A stretch of 46,559 nucleotides of DNA, taken from the IMG/VR virus record IMGVR_UViG_3300024430_000004, positions 1-46,559 of that record, one strand, 5' to 3'. The position numbers and the translations under genes are program-made. Below the pieces are notes generated by a model, which was not told the origin of the DNA, did no database searches, and was given only the letters and a program-made list of their open reading frames with translations. Below, piece by piece: positions 25,886 to 33,116 of the stretch; position 1 is the first letter of the stretch, and each line of letters starts with the position of its first letter. This DNA is from a virus.

Positions 25886-26196
25886 GTCCTTTCTACATGT
25901 CCGACGACGACAGGCCGGAGGTCTTCAGCGTGTACCGCTGCTACTCGGCCGACAACCGCGCGTTGTACATCGGCTTCACCGGTCGAGGCGCCAACCGCCT
26001 CAAGCAGCACAGCTTGACGCCTTGGTGGTCGGAGGTGGCCGCTATCGGTGTTGAGCACTTCGCCAACGAGGCGGACGCTCTGGAGCACGAGCGCCAGCTC
26101 ATCGACGCCCTCCGTCCGGTCTACAACCGCCCGCTCAGGGCGATCCCTGAGCCGCCCGAGGTTCCTGCGGCTCCCCCGGTCCCGGAGGCCGCATGA
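25882..26196 (+). CDS. GIY-YIG nuclease family protein
   Basis: Encodes 104 residues. The motif pair VYRCYS (residues 17-22) and ALYIGFTGRGANRLKQHS (27-44, with Tyr29-Ile-Gly31 and Arg39) corresponds to GIY-YIG, and a Glu near 66 (ALEHERQLI) could be the metal ligand. The fold cleaves DNA. It is a stand-alone domain with a Pro-rich C-terminus. It may be a DNA-processing or homing-type enzyme; no intron or intein is visible nearby. Confidence 0.75.
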   Translation: MSPFYMSDDDRPEVFSVYRCYSADNRALYIGFTGRGANRLKQHSLTPWWSEVAAIGVEHFANEADALEHERQLIDALRPVYNRPLRAIPEPPEVPAAPPVPEAA

Positions 26197-26369
26197 CCGT
26201 CAAGGCCCCCAGGCCCGCCTACGCACCCCGCGAATGCACGTGCGGGCACCGCCAAGGAGAACACCAAAGCAACGGCACGTCCTTCCCTCACCCGCTCCTG
26301 TTCGGTGTGTGCCTCGTCCCCGGCTGCGGATGCAAGGAGTTCACGGCCACCCAGGAGGAGGCGGCCTGA
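26193..26369 (+). CDS. Cys-rich small zinc protein
   Basis: Encodes 58 residues with a CTCGHRQGEHQSN stretch and a GVCLVPGCGCKEF cluster: four or more Cys plus His suited to bind zinc. Such short genes are frequent in actinophage early operons. It begins in an ATGA overlap and ends TGATG with the next gene. The function is unknown. Confidence 0.65.
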   Translation: MTVKAPRPAYAPRECTCGHRQGEHQSNGTSFPHPLLFGVCLVPGCGCKEFTATQEEAA

Positions 26370-26587
26370 TGCCTCACCCGGCCCTCATGGCTGAGGCGCG
26401 ACGCGCCTGGGCTACCAAGGCGGGCGCCGGACGTCACATCGGCTACTGCCATCCGTGCCGCCTTGTCATCACGCGCGGCACGCACGTCTGCGAGCACGGC
26501 GTCACGGCGTCACGTGAGGCCCTGATCCGTCTTGAGACGGCGCAGCTTGAGCGGGCGCTTCTTGACACCGAGGAGCAGGCCGCATGA
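26369..26587 (+). CDS. Small hypothetical protein with Cys/His cluster
   Basis: Encodes 72 residues. HIGYCHPCRLVITRGTHVCEH gives a CxxC followed by Cys and His, a likely zinc site, and the rest is a helix (EALIRLETAQLERALLDTEE). The start follows the previous stop in TGATG; it ends QAA. The family is not identified. Confidence 0.6.
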   Translation: MPHPALMAEARRAWATKAGAGRHIGYCHPCRLVITRGTHVCEHGVTASREALIRLETAQLERALLDTEEQAA

Positions 26588-26775
26588 GCGAGTACACGCT
26601 CTGGCCCGGTAGCCGTGCGGCGCGTGACGCCGGCTGCATCTGCCCCGTGCTCGACAACGGGCACGGGAACGTCGAGGCCGCACGTGACCGCGGCGGCTGG
26701 TGGCAGTTCACCGACTGCCCTGTTCACGGACCGGAGCCCGCGCCCGTCCCCCCGCGTACGGAGCAGGCCGCATGA
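26584..26775 (+). CDS. Conserved small phage protein (CPVLDNGHG motif)
   Basis: Encodes 63 residues beginning SEYTLWPGSRAARDAGCICP and VLDNGHGN, then WWQFTDCPVHG. From memory this pattern recurs in many phages of actinobacteria and proteobacteria, always as a short early gene. The two Cys pairs and His suggest zinc binding. The role is unknown. Confidence 0.7.
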   Translation: MSEYTLWPGSRAARDAGCICPVLDNGHGNVEAARDRGGWWQFTDCPVHGPEPAPVPPRTEQAA

Positions 26776-27311
26776 GTGACATGCGCAAGTACCGGACCAT
26801 CGTCGCGGACCCGCCGTGGGATGTGGGTCGTGGCCCCGAATGGGCCTCGAATGGCGCTAGCCGCCCGCTCACGTACCCGACGATGAGCGTCGAGGAGATC
26901 GCCGCCCTTCCGGTGCGCGACCTCGCCGACAAGCGCGCCCACCTCTACGTCTGGACGATCAACGCCTACGTCGAGGAGACGTACGAGATCGTGCGCTTGT
27001 GGGGCTTCAAGCCGTCCACGCTTCTGACGTGGTGCAAGCCGTCGAACGGCATCGGCCTCGGCGGCACCTACTCGCTCACGACGGAGCATGTCCTGTTCGC
27101 TCGCCGAGGTGTCTTGACCGCCACTCAGCGCGTCGACACGACGTGGTGGCAGTGGCCCCGCCGTAAGCACTCGGAGAAGCCCGAAGCGTTCCTCGACATG
27201 GTGGAACACGTCAGTCCCGGACCGTACGTCGAACTGTTTGCTCGTCGCGCCCGATTCGGATGGGACTACTGGGGCAACGAGAGTCTCGGCACAGCGGAGA
27301 TGGCCGCATGA
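26772..27311 (+). CDS. MT-A70 family adenine methyltransferase
   Basis: Encodes 179 residues. The catalytic DPPW motif is at residues 13-16 (YRTIVADPPWDVG), and the fold continues with HLYVWTINAYVEE and LLTWCKPSNGIGLG. The C-terminal part (RRKHSEKPEAFLDMVEHVS, PGPYVELFARRARFGWDYWG) is the conserved KPEEF/PG...LFAR pattern of MT-A70 enzymes that methylate adenine at N6. No partner restriction gene is nearby, so it is an orphan enzyme, possibly protecting phage DNA or tuning expression. Confidence 0.88.
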   Translation: MSDMRKYRTIVADPPWDVGRGPEWASNGASRPLTYPTMSVEEIAALPVRDLADKRAHLYVWTINAYVEETYEIVRLWGFKPSTLLTWCKPSNGIGLGGTYSLTTEHVLFARRGVLTATQRVDTTWWQWPRRKHSEKPEAFLDMVEHVSPGPYVELFARRARFGWDYWGNESLGTAEMAA

Positions 27312-27466
27312 CCTTCTGGAAGCTCGCCGCCTGCTTCTTCGGCCTCATGGCCGCCTTCTGGCTCATCGCCTCGGGGTTCGACTATGACCGCTCAGCGACA
27401 GCGATGGGGCTCGCCAACCTGGCGCTGTTCCTTCACTGCGGTCGAGCGGCGGGGTGGAACCGATGA
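27308..27466 (+). CDS. Small membrane protein, two segments
   Basis: Encodes 52 residues. A first hydrophobic helix (KLAACFFGLMAAFWLIAS) is followed by a short polar loop and a second, weaker one (GLANLALFLHCG). Start and stop overlap the neighbouring genes. The function is unknown; it could be an exclusion or regulator peptide. Confidence 0.6.
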   Translation: MTFWKLAACFFGLMAAFWLIASGFDYDRSATAMGLANLALFLHCGRAAGWNR

Positions 27467-27747
27467 CTCACCTTACGCCGCCCGAACGCGAGACAGTGAT
27501 CCTGTCATCCGACGCCGACGACCACTGGAAGATTTGGACCGCTCAGCGTCCACTTATCACGCGGCTAAAGAAGAACCCGGCCGCGACCCTCGTCAATGAG
27601 GGCGCTCACGGATCGAGTGCATGGGCTGAGTTCACGCTTCCCGCTGCACTCCTGTCCTTCCGGTCTATCCGGCGCACCCGGACCCTGACCGACGAGCAGC
27701 GACGAGAAGCGGCGGACCGACTCCGTCGAGCGAAGGAGCGGTCGTGA
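27463..27747 (+). CDS. Conserved hypothetical early protein
   Basis: Encodes 94 residues with SDADDHWKIWTAQRPLITRLKK early and a basic helix at the end (DEQRREAADRLRRAKERS). Similar short proteins occur widely in phages of Gram-positive hosts, but I know no function. The start overlaps the previous stop. Confidence 0.65.
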   Translation: MTHLTPPERETVILSSDADDHWKIWTAQRPLITRLKKNPAATLVNEGAHGSSAWAEFTLPAALLSFRSIRRTRTLTDEQRREAADRLRRAKERS

Positions 27748-27989
27748 TGATCGACTCCGAGGCGATCCCCTTCATCATCGCTGGCTGGGTTGCCGTTGCT
27801 GCGCTCGTCGCCCCGCTCATCGGCCGGGCAATCCGGTACGGCGCCGGCACCGACGACGACACACCGGATGAGCCCGTCGGCGAACTCGTCGAGTTCCCGC
27901 GCAGGTTGCGGCTGGTGAAGGGCGGCCTTGACGAAGCTGGTCGTGCCGCTGATGGCGTGTGGCGGGACGGGTCGGGGAGCGCAGCATGA
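27744..27989 (+). CDS. Single-pass membrane protein
   Basis: Encodes 81 residues from GTG at 27744 (or ATG at 27747). A hydrophobic segment (IPFIIAGWVAVAALVAPLIG) is followed by an acidic stretch and a basic-amphipathic helix. It ends SAA. It couples to a gene that carries the first copy of the junction repeat. The function is unknown. Confidence 0.6.
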   Translation: MMIDSEAIPFIIAGWVAVAALVAPLIGRAIRYGAGTDDDTPDEPVGELVEFPRRLRLVKGGLDEAGRAADGVWRDGSGSAA

Positions 27990-28288
27990 CCCCGCAGGAT
28001 GCCCGCCAGAGCAGAAGCGCCGCTCAGGGCGTGACCGCACGGCAGGCCCGTCTCGTTGATTGGTTCAAGCACCCCGGAACGGCGCTGCCCGACCATCCCG
28101 CGATCGACTCGACGGCGGCGGCTTGGACCGCTCAGGAAGTCGTCGATCACACGGGCCTGTACGAGACTCGCGCTCAAGCGCTCAGTGACCTACGGAAGCT
28201 GCGTGAGCTGGGAACCGTCGCCGCGATCGGCTCCCGATGGCGCTACATCCGACCTCATGAGGACATTCGGGGAGGCCGTCGTGTCTGA
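27986..28288 (+). CDS. Small winged-helix-like protein with repeat-encoded N-terminus
   Basis: Encodes 100 residues. The first ten residues MTPQDARQSR come from a copy of the junction repeat: the 24 bases at 27991-28014 are identical to those at 41423-41446, upstream of an unrelated protein. The body (WTAQEVVDHTGLYETRAQA, LSDLRKLRELGTVAAIGSRW) looks like a winged helix, suggesting a DNA-binding regulator. It overlaps the next gene by eight bases. Confidence 0.7.
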   Translation: MTPQDARQSRSAAQGVTARQARLVDWFKHPGTALPDHPAIDSTAAAWTAQEVVDHTGLYETRAQALSDLRKLRELGTVAAIGSRWRYIRPHEDIRGGRRV

Positions 28289-28691
28289 CCAGCCCGCCCG
28301 CCGAAGCAGAAGCGACCAGATGCCCGTGATGTTCTTCACCACCGCCGAGAGGGAGGCGTACGAAGCTGAGCAGAACCGTCGCGCTGCCCTCAATGAACAG
28401 GCAGCCCCATTGCTGCGCGCGGTCTTTGGCTCTGTCCGTCGCTCCGACCCAGACTTCTCCATCGATGAGTTCTGGCCCGGTGGGGCTGACGAGCCGAATC
28501 TCGGGAACCTGCGTGCGCCGTGTTCTGATTGTGGCCGCCAGGTCTACGCCTGGACTTCCTCATCGCGGACGCCAATCGGCGGCGGCTGGCGCTGGGTCGG
28601 CTTGAACCATCAGGAGCCATACACCGACTACTTCGCGGCCTGCGGATGGTGCGGCGGTCCCGTTCATTTCACGATCCACGCACCCCAATGA
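28281..28691 (+). CDS. Hypothetical zinc-binding protein
   Basis: Encodes 136 residues from GTG, opening VSDQPARRSRS, a variant of the repeat-encoded N-terminus. The middle is helical (TAEREAYEAEQNRRAALNE) and the C-terminal part holds PCSDCGRQV and AACGWCGGPVHF, two CxxC pairs for a zinc ribbon. An ATG at 28320 is a possible alternative start. It is followed by the first micro-ORF. Confidence 0.65.
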   Translation: MSDQPARRSRSDQMPVMFFTTAEREAYEAEQNRRAALNEQAAPLLRAVFGSVRRSDPDFSIDEFWPGGADEPNLGNLRAPCSDCGRQVYAWTSSSRTPIGGGWRWVGLNHQEPYTDYFAACGWCGGPVHFTIHAPQ

Positions 28692-28735
28692 CGCCGCACC
28701 TTTGCGCCACCAGGAAGGAGGCCGGTCGTGCCTGA
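28688..28735 (+). CDS. Junction micro-ORF 1 (MTPHLCATRKEAGRA)
   Basis: A complete 15-codon frame in the gap between two genes, starting in an ATGA overlap and ending eight bases into the next coding sequence. It contains the LCA motif shared by the other micro-ORFs. AAGGAGG at 28715-28721, the ribosome binding site of the next gene (GTG 28728), lies inside it. The stem CCTT/AAGG (28699-28702 with 28715-28718) encloses TGCGCCACCAGG and would cover that site. Confidence 0.55.
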   Translation: MTPHLCATRKEAGRA

Positions 28736-28940
28736 GAACCAGGGCGCCCGCCGGAGCGGCGTCCTTGCTCGGGACTGCGTCCGTGAGCGCAACGGCGTAT
28801 GGCACGCCTGTCGCGGCCGGGGAAACGCCGACTGGCAACCAATCAAGTGCAGCAAGAACGAGGGGATCGTGCTGCCCGGTCCGCGCGTGGAGCGAGAGCC
28901 GACATGCGCAGACTGCCTCGCCGCGCTGGGGGCCGACTGA
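28728..28940 (+). CDS. Small Cys-rich protein with repeat-encoded N-terminus
   Basis: Encodes 70 residues from GTG with a perfect AAGGAGG ribosome binding site. The N-terminus (PENQGARRSGV) is encoded by a repeat also found at 33109. The body has NGVWHACRGRG, IKCSK and PTCADCLAAL, a typical zinc-binding actinophage early protein. Function unknown. The first 51 bases around its start match 33084-33134 at 46 positions. Confidence 0.7.
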   Translation: MPENQGARRSGVLARDCVRERNGVWHACRGRGNADWQPIKCSKNEGIVLPGPRVEREPTCADCLAALGAD

Positions 28941-28972
28941 TGCAGCTAAGCGCCACAAGGTGCGGCCGATGA
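28940..28972 (+). CDS. Junction micro-ORF 2 (MQLSATRCGR)
   Basis: A ten-codon frame from a TGATG overlap with the upstream gene to a TGA overlapping the next ATG (28969). It shares the first 21 bases with micro-ORF 9 at 41889 apart from two changes. AAGG inside it is the only ribosome-binding-like sequence for the next gene, so translation of the micro-ORF and the next gene is probably coupled. Confidence 0.5.
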   Translation: MQLSATRCGR

Positions 28973-29238
28973 CTCTGACCCTCGCCGCCTGCACCGTCTG
29001 GGCTGCCCTCTGGGCGCTCTCCCACTACGCAGCCAACCGAACTTCCCGGGCCGGCAAGCCCGCGAAGACGCCGAGCGTCTCCCTCCGCTCGGCCCTCCTC
29101 CCGGCACGCCGGCCGTTCGACCTTCGCGACGCTCAGCGTCACATGCGGATCGAGTCGGGCGGCCGGTACGCCGGGATGTCTTCAACGAGTGCAGCCCGCG
29201 GCGGTGCGAACGCCCGGGCTGCCGACCGGACCGCCTAG
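28969..29238 (+). CDS. Hypothetical protein with N-terminal membrane segment
   Basis: Encodes 89 residues. A hydrophobic stretch at residues 3-21 (LTLAACTVWAALWALSHYA) precedes a basic, Ser/Arg-rich tail. The start overlaps the stop of the micro-ORF before it. The tail looks disordered. Function not recognised. Confidence 0.55.
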   Translation: MTLTLAACTVWAALWALSHYAANRTSRAGKPAKTPSVSLRSALLPARRPFDLRDAQRHMRIESGGRYAGMSSTSAARGGANARAADRTA

Positions 29239-29246
29239 GAGGCCCG

Positions 29247-29414
29247 ATGACCGAAGTGTCCCACACACCCAGCGCGACCTATCGGCTGTTCGTGAACAGC
29301 GACCGAACCGTGTACGTCCGCCTTTGGCCGGACGGCAGCGTCGAGGTGGCGACTCGGCCTGAGCCGGACAGGATCTGGGGTCCGCCCATCACCGTCCGGG
29401 AGACCGAGGCGTGA
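29247..29414 (+). CDS. Small hypothetical protein
   Basis: Encodes 55 residues, strand-rich (ATYRLFVNSDRTVYVRLWP, DGSVEVAT). TAGGAGG five bases upstream is a strong ribosome binding site, and the stop overlaps the GTG of the ATPase gene. It may be a helper of that recombination module, by position only. Confidence 0.6.
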   Translation: MTEVSHTPSATYRLFVNSDRTVYVRLWPDGSVEVATRPEPDRIWGPPITVRETEA

Positions 29415-30205
29415 CCACGTTCGCGCTTCCCACCGAGCCGCAGACCATCGCTGACAGCCGACCCGACCCGCTCGCCGCTCGCTTGTATGTGGGGGGACCG
29501 CCTAAGACTGGCAAGACGACGCTCGCCAGCCAGTGGTCGCCCGCCACGACGCTGTTTCTCGACCTCCAGCACGGCACCGATTTGCTGCCGGGGACGCATT
29601 ACGTCGCGCACGTCGACGACTGGCAGCAGTTCGACCAGGCCACCACGCAGATCGCCGCCGGATGGAAGGCCGGGACGCTGAAGCTCGGTGACGAGCCGGT
29701 TCGCACGGTCGTCATCGACACCATCGACCTCGCCTACAAATACGCCGACGCCTACGCCGGCGCCCGCTTCGGCCAGATCGCGGCGGGCCTCGTCGAGTAC
29801 GGCAAGGGCGCCGCCGAGGCCGAAGGCGTGTTCCGCATGGCGCTCAGCCGTCTCCTGTCGTGCCGGGGACTTGGGATTTGGTTCCTAGGGCACAGCGAGA
29901 CAGTGGACGAGCCGACCGGGACCGGTCGGGACACCGTCCGCAAGCTGGTCCCGAAGCTCGACAAGCGGGTCCGCGAGTACGTAATCGGCGAGGTTGAGCA
30001 CCAGCTCATCGCCGAGCGCGTCGGCAAGCGAACCATCCTGCACACGCAGGCGTCGCAGCGGTTTGAGGCCGGATCCCGTCTGCCGCTCCCGGAGCCGCTC
30101 GACATGTCCGCCCACGCTCTGTACCGGGCCATGCAGGCCGGTATCGCGCAGCTCTCTGGCGTCAACGGCGCCACACACATCGAACCCACGAAGGACGAAG
30201 CATGA
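29411..30205 (+). CDS. Sak4-like RecA-fold ATPase (single-strand annealing/recombination)
   Basis: Encodes 264 residues. Walker A GPPKTGKTT is at residues 29-37 and Walker B VVIDTIDL around 100-107 (Asp103). The sensor-like region IWFLGHSETVDEPTG and the late EVEHQLIAERVGKRTILHTQ fit the phage AAA_24/Sak4 group, recombinases that bind single-stranded DNA and anneal strands, usually with a phage SSB. The SSB-like gene at 30845 and the nuclease at 31739 follow, so this is a recombination module. GTG start in GTGA overlap. Confidence 0.85.
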   Translation: MTTFALPTEPQTIADSRPDPLAARLYVGGPPKTGKTTLASQWSPATTLFLDLQHGTDLLPGTHYVAHVDDWQQFDQATTQIAAGWKAGTLKLGDEPVRTVVIDTIDLAYKYADAYAGARFGQIAAGLVEYGKGAAEAEGVFRMALSRLLSCRGLGIWFLGHSETVDEPTGTGRDTVRKLVPKLDKRVREYVIGEVEHQLIAERVGKRTILHTQASQRFEAGSRLPLPEPLDMSAHALYRAMQAGIAQLSGVNGATHIEPTKDEA

Positions 30206-30390
30206 CCCCTCGAATCCTGCGGGCGCTGCCCGTGTGCCTGTTCGCGCTGATCGTCGGCGCTCCGTACCAGCGCGGCAGCGCCGAGATCGACACGGCGTCC
30301 GGCCTGTTCCTGTCGGCGTCGCTCGTCGGCGTGGCCGCCCTGCTGGTCGCGGGGCTGGTGACGGTGGTCTCCCGGAGGGCACGGGCATGA
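30202..30390 (+). CDS. Small two-segment membrane protein
   Basis: Encodes 62 residues with hydrophobic segments at about 6-20 (LRALPVCLFALIVGAPY) and 33-56 (GLFLSASLVGVAALLVAGLVTVV) and a basic end. It lies inside the recombination operon, overlapping both neighbours by four bases. The role is unknown. Confidence 0.6.
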   Translation: MTPRILRALPVCLFALIVGAPYQRGSAEIDTASGLFLSASLVGVAALLVAGLVTVVSRRARA

Positions 30391-30848
30391 ACACGCTCGA
30401 GGTGCTGTACGCCGCGAAGGCCCGGCTCGAGGGCGACGCGGAATTCGTCTTTGTCGACTGGACCAGCTGCACTTGCGGCCACATCTATGCCGCCGCGATG
30501 GGCAAGGAGGCCGACCGACCGATCCAGGTGCAGGGCTGGGAGCGGTCGGTAGACGAGAAGTACGCACAGGTGCTCATCACCGTCGCTGAGGCATTGGGAT
30601 TCCAGTACGACCCCGATATCCGGGTCATGACGCACGCGTCCCAGGCGGCGTGCCACATCAGCGACTTCACCATCCAGTGCAAGCCCGCAGATGCCGATCG
30701 CGGAACAGGTCGGGAGGACGCCATCAAGGTCATCGCCCACGCCATCGCCGCCATCGAAGCGCAGCACGAGCAGGACCGCCTCGACGTCCTCGCGCAGGCC
30801 CAGCAGATCGTCGACAACGCCGACGTGGCAACGGAGGTGACCGCATGA
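30387..30848 (+). CDS. Hypothetical protein in recombination operon
   Basis: Encodes 153 residues. The N-terminal part has ARLEGDAEFVFVDWTSCTCGH with a CxC pair, the middle a strand-helix mix and the end a coiled coil (AIEAQHEQDRLDVLAQAQQI). It lies between the ATPase and the SSB-like protein, with four-base overlaps. I do not recognise the family. Confidence 0.6.
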   Translation: MNTLEVLYAAKARLEGDAEFVFVDWTSCTCGHIYAAAMGKEADRPIQVQGWERSVDEKYAQVLITVAEALGFQYDPDIRVMTHASQAACHISDFTIQCKPADADRGTGREDAIKVIAHAIAAIEAQHEQDRLDVLAQAQQIVDNADVATEVTA

Positions 30849-31342
30849 CGGCGTTCGACGCCTCCACCTGGGCGAACACGCCCGTCAACGATGGCGAGAG
30901 CGGCCAGGACAACCCGCCGCCCGAGCCCGGCCTGTACGAGTGTGTGCTGGCGGACGCTCGCGCGTTCACGAGCAAGGCCGGCAAGGACATCGTGAAGCTG
31001 ACCTACAGCGTGGCGAGCGGGCCGCTGTCCGGCTATCAGTGGGACGACATCTACACGTTCGAGCCGCGCCGGATCAAGGCGACGAAGTCCACGATCGCGC
31101 ATCTCGGGGTCGACGTTGCGACGGTGACGAGCCTCGAGCAGCTCGGCGACATGCTCAGTGAGCGCGTCGGCGAGTGGTTCACGATCCGGGTGGTCCAGAA
31201 CGGCGAGTTCCGGTCGACCTACGTCAACGGCCCGGTTGGTGCGTCGCAGGCGCCGTTGTCGGATGTGCCGGCCCCGGTGTTGCCGCCGGTGGGCGCGGGG
31301 TCAGCTGCGGCGATCAAGGGCGACGACGACATCCCGTGGTGA
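30845..31342 (+). CDS. Phage SSB-like protein (DUF669-like) with acidic C-terminal tip
   Basis: Encodes 165 residues. The core (GLYECVLADARAFTSKAG, DIVKLTYSVASGPLSG, YQWDDIYTF) resembles phage DUF669-type proteins that bind single-stranded DNA. The C-terminus ends KGDDDIPW, nearly the DDDIPF tip by which SSB proteins recruit replication and repair partners. Position after the Sak4-like ATPase supports the role. Trp in place of Phe at the last residue is a conservative change. Confidence 0.75.
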   Translation: MTAFDASTWANTPVNDGESGQDNPPPEPGLYECVLADARAFTSKAGKDIVKLTYSVASGPLSGYQWDDIYTFEPRRIKATKSTIAHLGVDVATVTSLEQLGDMLSERVGEWFTIRVVQNGEFRSTYVNGPVGASQAPLSDVPAPVLPPVGAGSAAAIKGDDDIPW

Positions 31343-31710
31343 TGGCGACCCCGGAAGCCCGCCGGAGCACGCTGAACGCGAGCGAGTTCACCGCTGTGTT
31401 CAGTGACTACGACGAGCGCGAATCGCCATACGACGGCCGGGCGCTCAAGGTGTCGTTGACGAGCGACGTTTTATTTGTCTACGTCGGCACGCTGAAGGAG
31501 GAGCGCGGGTCGGACGTGTTTGCCTACGACGACGCACACGGCGTAGGAATTGACGCGGAGGCGCTCTACGAAGTTCTCGGCACGATGCTGCGCCGGTCGG
31601 ACCGCAACGCTAACGAGCGGCTGCGAGAGGGCACGCTGCCCGCCGACCACCCGTCGCTCGCCGCGGTTCCCGTGCCGACGTTGGTTCCTGGGACGAGGCG
31701 GCGGGCATGA
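31342..31710 (+). CDS. Hypothetical protein with repeat-encoded N-terminus
   Basis: Encodes 122 residues. The first residues ATPEARRSTL belong to the repeat family. The body is acidic and strand-rich (ALKVSLTSDVLFVYVGTL, FAYDDAHGVGIDAEALYE). It starts in a TGATG overlap with the SSB-like gene and is followed by a micro-ORF that overlaps its stop. Family not recognised. Confidence 0.6.
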   Translation: MATPEARRSTLNASEFTAVFSDYDERESPYDGRALKVSLTSDVLFVYVGTLKEERGSDVFAYDDAHGVGIDAEALYEVLGTMLRRSDRNANERLREGTLPADHPSLAAVPVPTLVPGTRRRA

Positions 31711-31742
31711 CCCTCCCCTGCACCAAGGGGTCGGTCCGGTGA
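31707..31742 (+). CDS. Junction micro-ORF 3 (MTLPCTKGSVR)
   Basis: An 11-codon frame linking two genes: it starts over the upstream stop and its TGA overlaps the GTG at 31739. It also encodes a nested hairpin: GACC (31709-31712) with GGTC (31733-31736) outside and CCCCT (31715-31719) with AGGGG (31726-31730) inside, loop GCACCA. AGGGG is the downstream Shine-Dalgarno-like sequence, so the hairpin should block it until a ribosome reads the micro-ORF. Confidence 0.5.
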   Translation: MTLPCTKGSVR

Positions 31743-32749
31743 CTCCTGGCTTCCACGACACCGCCGCCGTCGCGCTCGATCCGTCCGCCATCCCCGGCGC
31801 GCTACAGGTTCAGCTCGAACGACACATCCCCGGGTTCGGCACCATCCGCTACGAGTACGCGCCCGCGGGCTATCTCACCGCCCAGGGAGAGGTCCGCCAG
31901 CGCGACCACCGCGTCTATCACTTCCGCCCCGACCCCGACATCTGCGAGGACTGCGAGGGCGACGGGCGGGACTACAGCCGCAGCGAACGCGGCCGCAAGT
32001 GCCCGCCGTGCGGCGGGACCGGGATCAAGCCGACAGAGCGCCTGACGAGCGTCACGACGCTGATCGGGCAGATCACCCCGAAGGACGGGCTCGCACCGTG
32101 GAGCGAGGCGCGCGGCATCGAGGGCGCCGTGGAAGCCGTCCGGCTGCGCATCATCGACCCGGACGACCCGGCGAGCGCCGCAATGGCGGTCGGCCAGGTC
32201 CGCGCCCACCGGCTCGGTGCCGACCGGGCGCGTGACGACGCCGCCGACCGCGGGCTCGACATCCACGGCTGCCTGGAGGAGTACATGCGGACCGGGACGG
32301 TCCAACAGCCCGCTCGCGAGGAGCATCGTGGCTACTGGCTCGGGTTGACCCGGTGGCTCGCGGCAACGGACCTTGAGCCGGAGGAGGTAGAGCAGATCGT
32401 TGCGAGTCCCGGTGACGGGTATGCGGGCAGGCTCGACCTCGTCGCCCGGTGCCGCAGTGAACGGGTCCTGTTCGACGCGAAGACGAACGACCGCGGGCAG
32501 ATATGGCCGGGCGCGCATCTACAGGTCCAACTGCTCGAGCGTGCGCGTCGTGTCCTCGGTGACCCGCCGGCCGACCGGCTGCGGGTCGTGGTGTTTGCGG
32601 CTGACGGCGAGTTCCGCGAGATGGACGCTGTTGAGTCTCCGGGCCTGGTCGACCACGCGTTGGCGTTCGGTCGTGCGTTGCGTCCGGTGACGCGGGCGTG
32701 CGATGCCGCGAACAGGTTGGAGCGCGCGGCGCGGAGGGCGGCGGCATGA
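31739..32749 (+). CDS. Cas4/RecB-like PD-(D/E)XK exonuclease with DnaJ-type zinc region
   Basis: Encodes 336 residues from GTG. The nuclease core GYAGRLDLVARC (Asp233), VLFDAKTN (Asp246, Lys248) and HLQVQLLERA is the D...DxK...QxxxY-like pattern of Cas4/RecB-type exonucleases used in phage recombination. An N-terminal insertion ICEDCEGDG...CPPCGGTG (about residues 62-92) resembles the CxxCxGxG zinc repeats of DnaJ, which is unusual. It probably makes single-stranded ends for the Sak4/SSB pair upstream. Confidence 0.75.
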   Translation: MTPGFHDTAAVALDPSAIPGALQVQLERHIPGFGTIRYEYAPAGYLTAQGEVRQRDHRVYHFRPDPDICEDCEGDGRDYSRSERGRKCPPCGGTGIKPTERLTSVTTLIGQITPKDGLAPWSEARGIEGAVEAVRLRIIDPDDPASAAMAVGQVRAHRLGADRARDDAADRGLDIHGCLEEYMRTGTVQQPAREEHRGYWLGLTRWLAATDLEPEEVEQIVASPGDGYAGRLDLVARCRSERVLFDAKTNDRGQIWPGAHLQVQLLERARRVLGDPPADRLRVVVFAADGEFREMDAVESPGLVDHALAFGRALRPVTRACDAANRLERAARRAAA

Positions 32750-33075
32750 CCCCGCAGGATCCCCGCCGAAGCAGCATCCGTTGCGACCTCCCGCCCGAGG
32801 GGTGGCGCTGTACCCGGATCGCCGGACATGACGGCCCGTGTGCCGCCGTGCCGAACCTTCTGCGGGGCAGCGGGAAGTGCCCTCTCTGCGAGCACGAGTG
32901 GCGTCGTCACGACCCCTCGGATGGGCGCTGTGATGCCCACGCGGGCCTTGGCGGTGGGCTCGGCCCTTGCCCATGTGGACGTGACCTCGCGTTCATGCAG
33001 CGGGAGATCGCTTTGCAGTCGTCCGCTGCGCTGTTGGAGCGGTTCGACGAGGTCGACCAGGGGGACGTCGCGTGA
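32746..33075 (+). CDS. Cys/His-rich hypothetical protein with repeat-encoded N-terminus
   Basis: Encodes 109 residues; MTPQDPRRSS is a repeat-encoded start. The body has EGWRCTRIAGHDGPC, KCPLCEHEW and GPCPCGRDLA, at least three potential zinc sites, then a helix. Its ATG overlaps the nuclease stop and its stop overlaps the GTG of a micro-ORF. Function unknown. Confidence 0.6.
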   Translation: MTPQDPRRSSIRCDLPPEGWRCTRIAGHDGPCAAVPNLLRGSGKCPLCEHEWRRHDPSDGRCDAHAGLGGGLGPCPCGRDLAFMQREIALQSSAALLERFDEVDQGDVA

Positions 33076-33116
33076 CCCTGCTCTGCGCCACCACGAAGGA
33101 GGCCGACCGTGCCTGA
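33072..33116 (+). CDS. Junction micro-ORF 4 (VTLLCATTKEADRA)
   Basis: A 14-codon GTG-started frame in GTGA overlap with the upstream stop, ending eight bases into the next coding sequence. It contains LLCA. The 16 bases at 33075-33090 are identical to 36852-36867 in micro-ORF 7, and the longer stretch 33084-33134 matches 28703-28753. AAGGAGG at 33096-33102 inside it is the ribosome binding site of GTG 33109. Confidence 0.55.
   Translation: MTLLCATTKEADRA

Noticed and set aside
28001-28032. Possible extra micro-ORF MPARAEAPLRA inside the gene at 27986
   Set aside because: It lies within a real coding sequence in another frame, does not overlap a downstream start and lacks the Leu-Cys-Ala motif.
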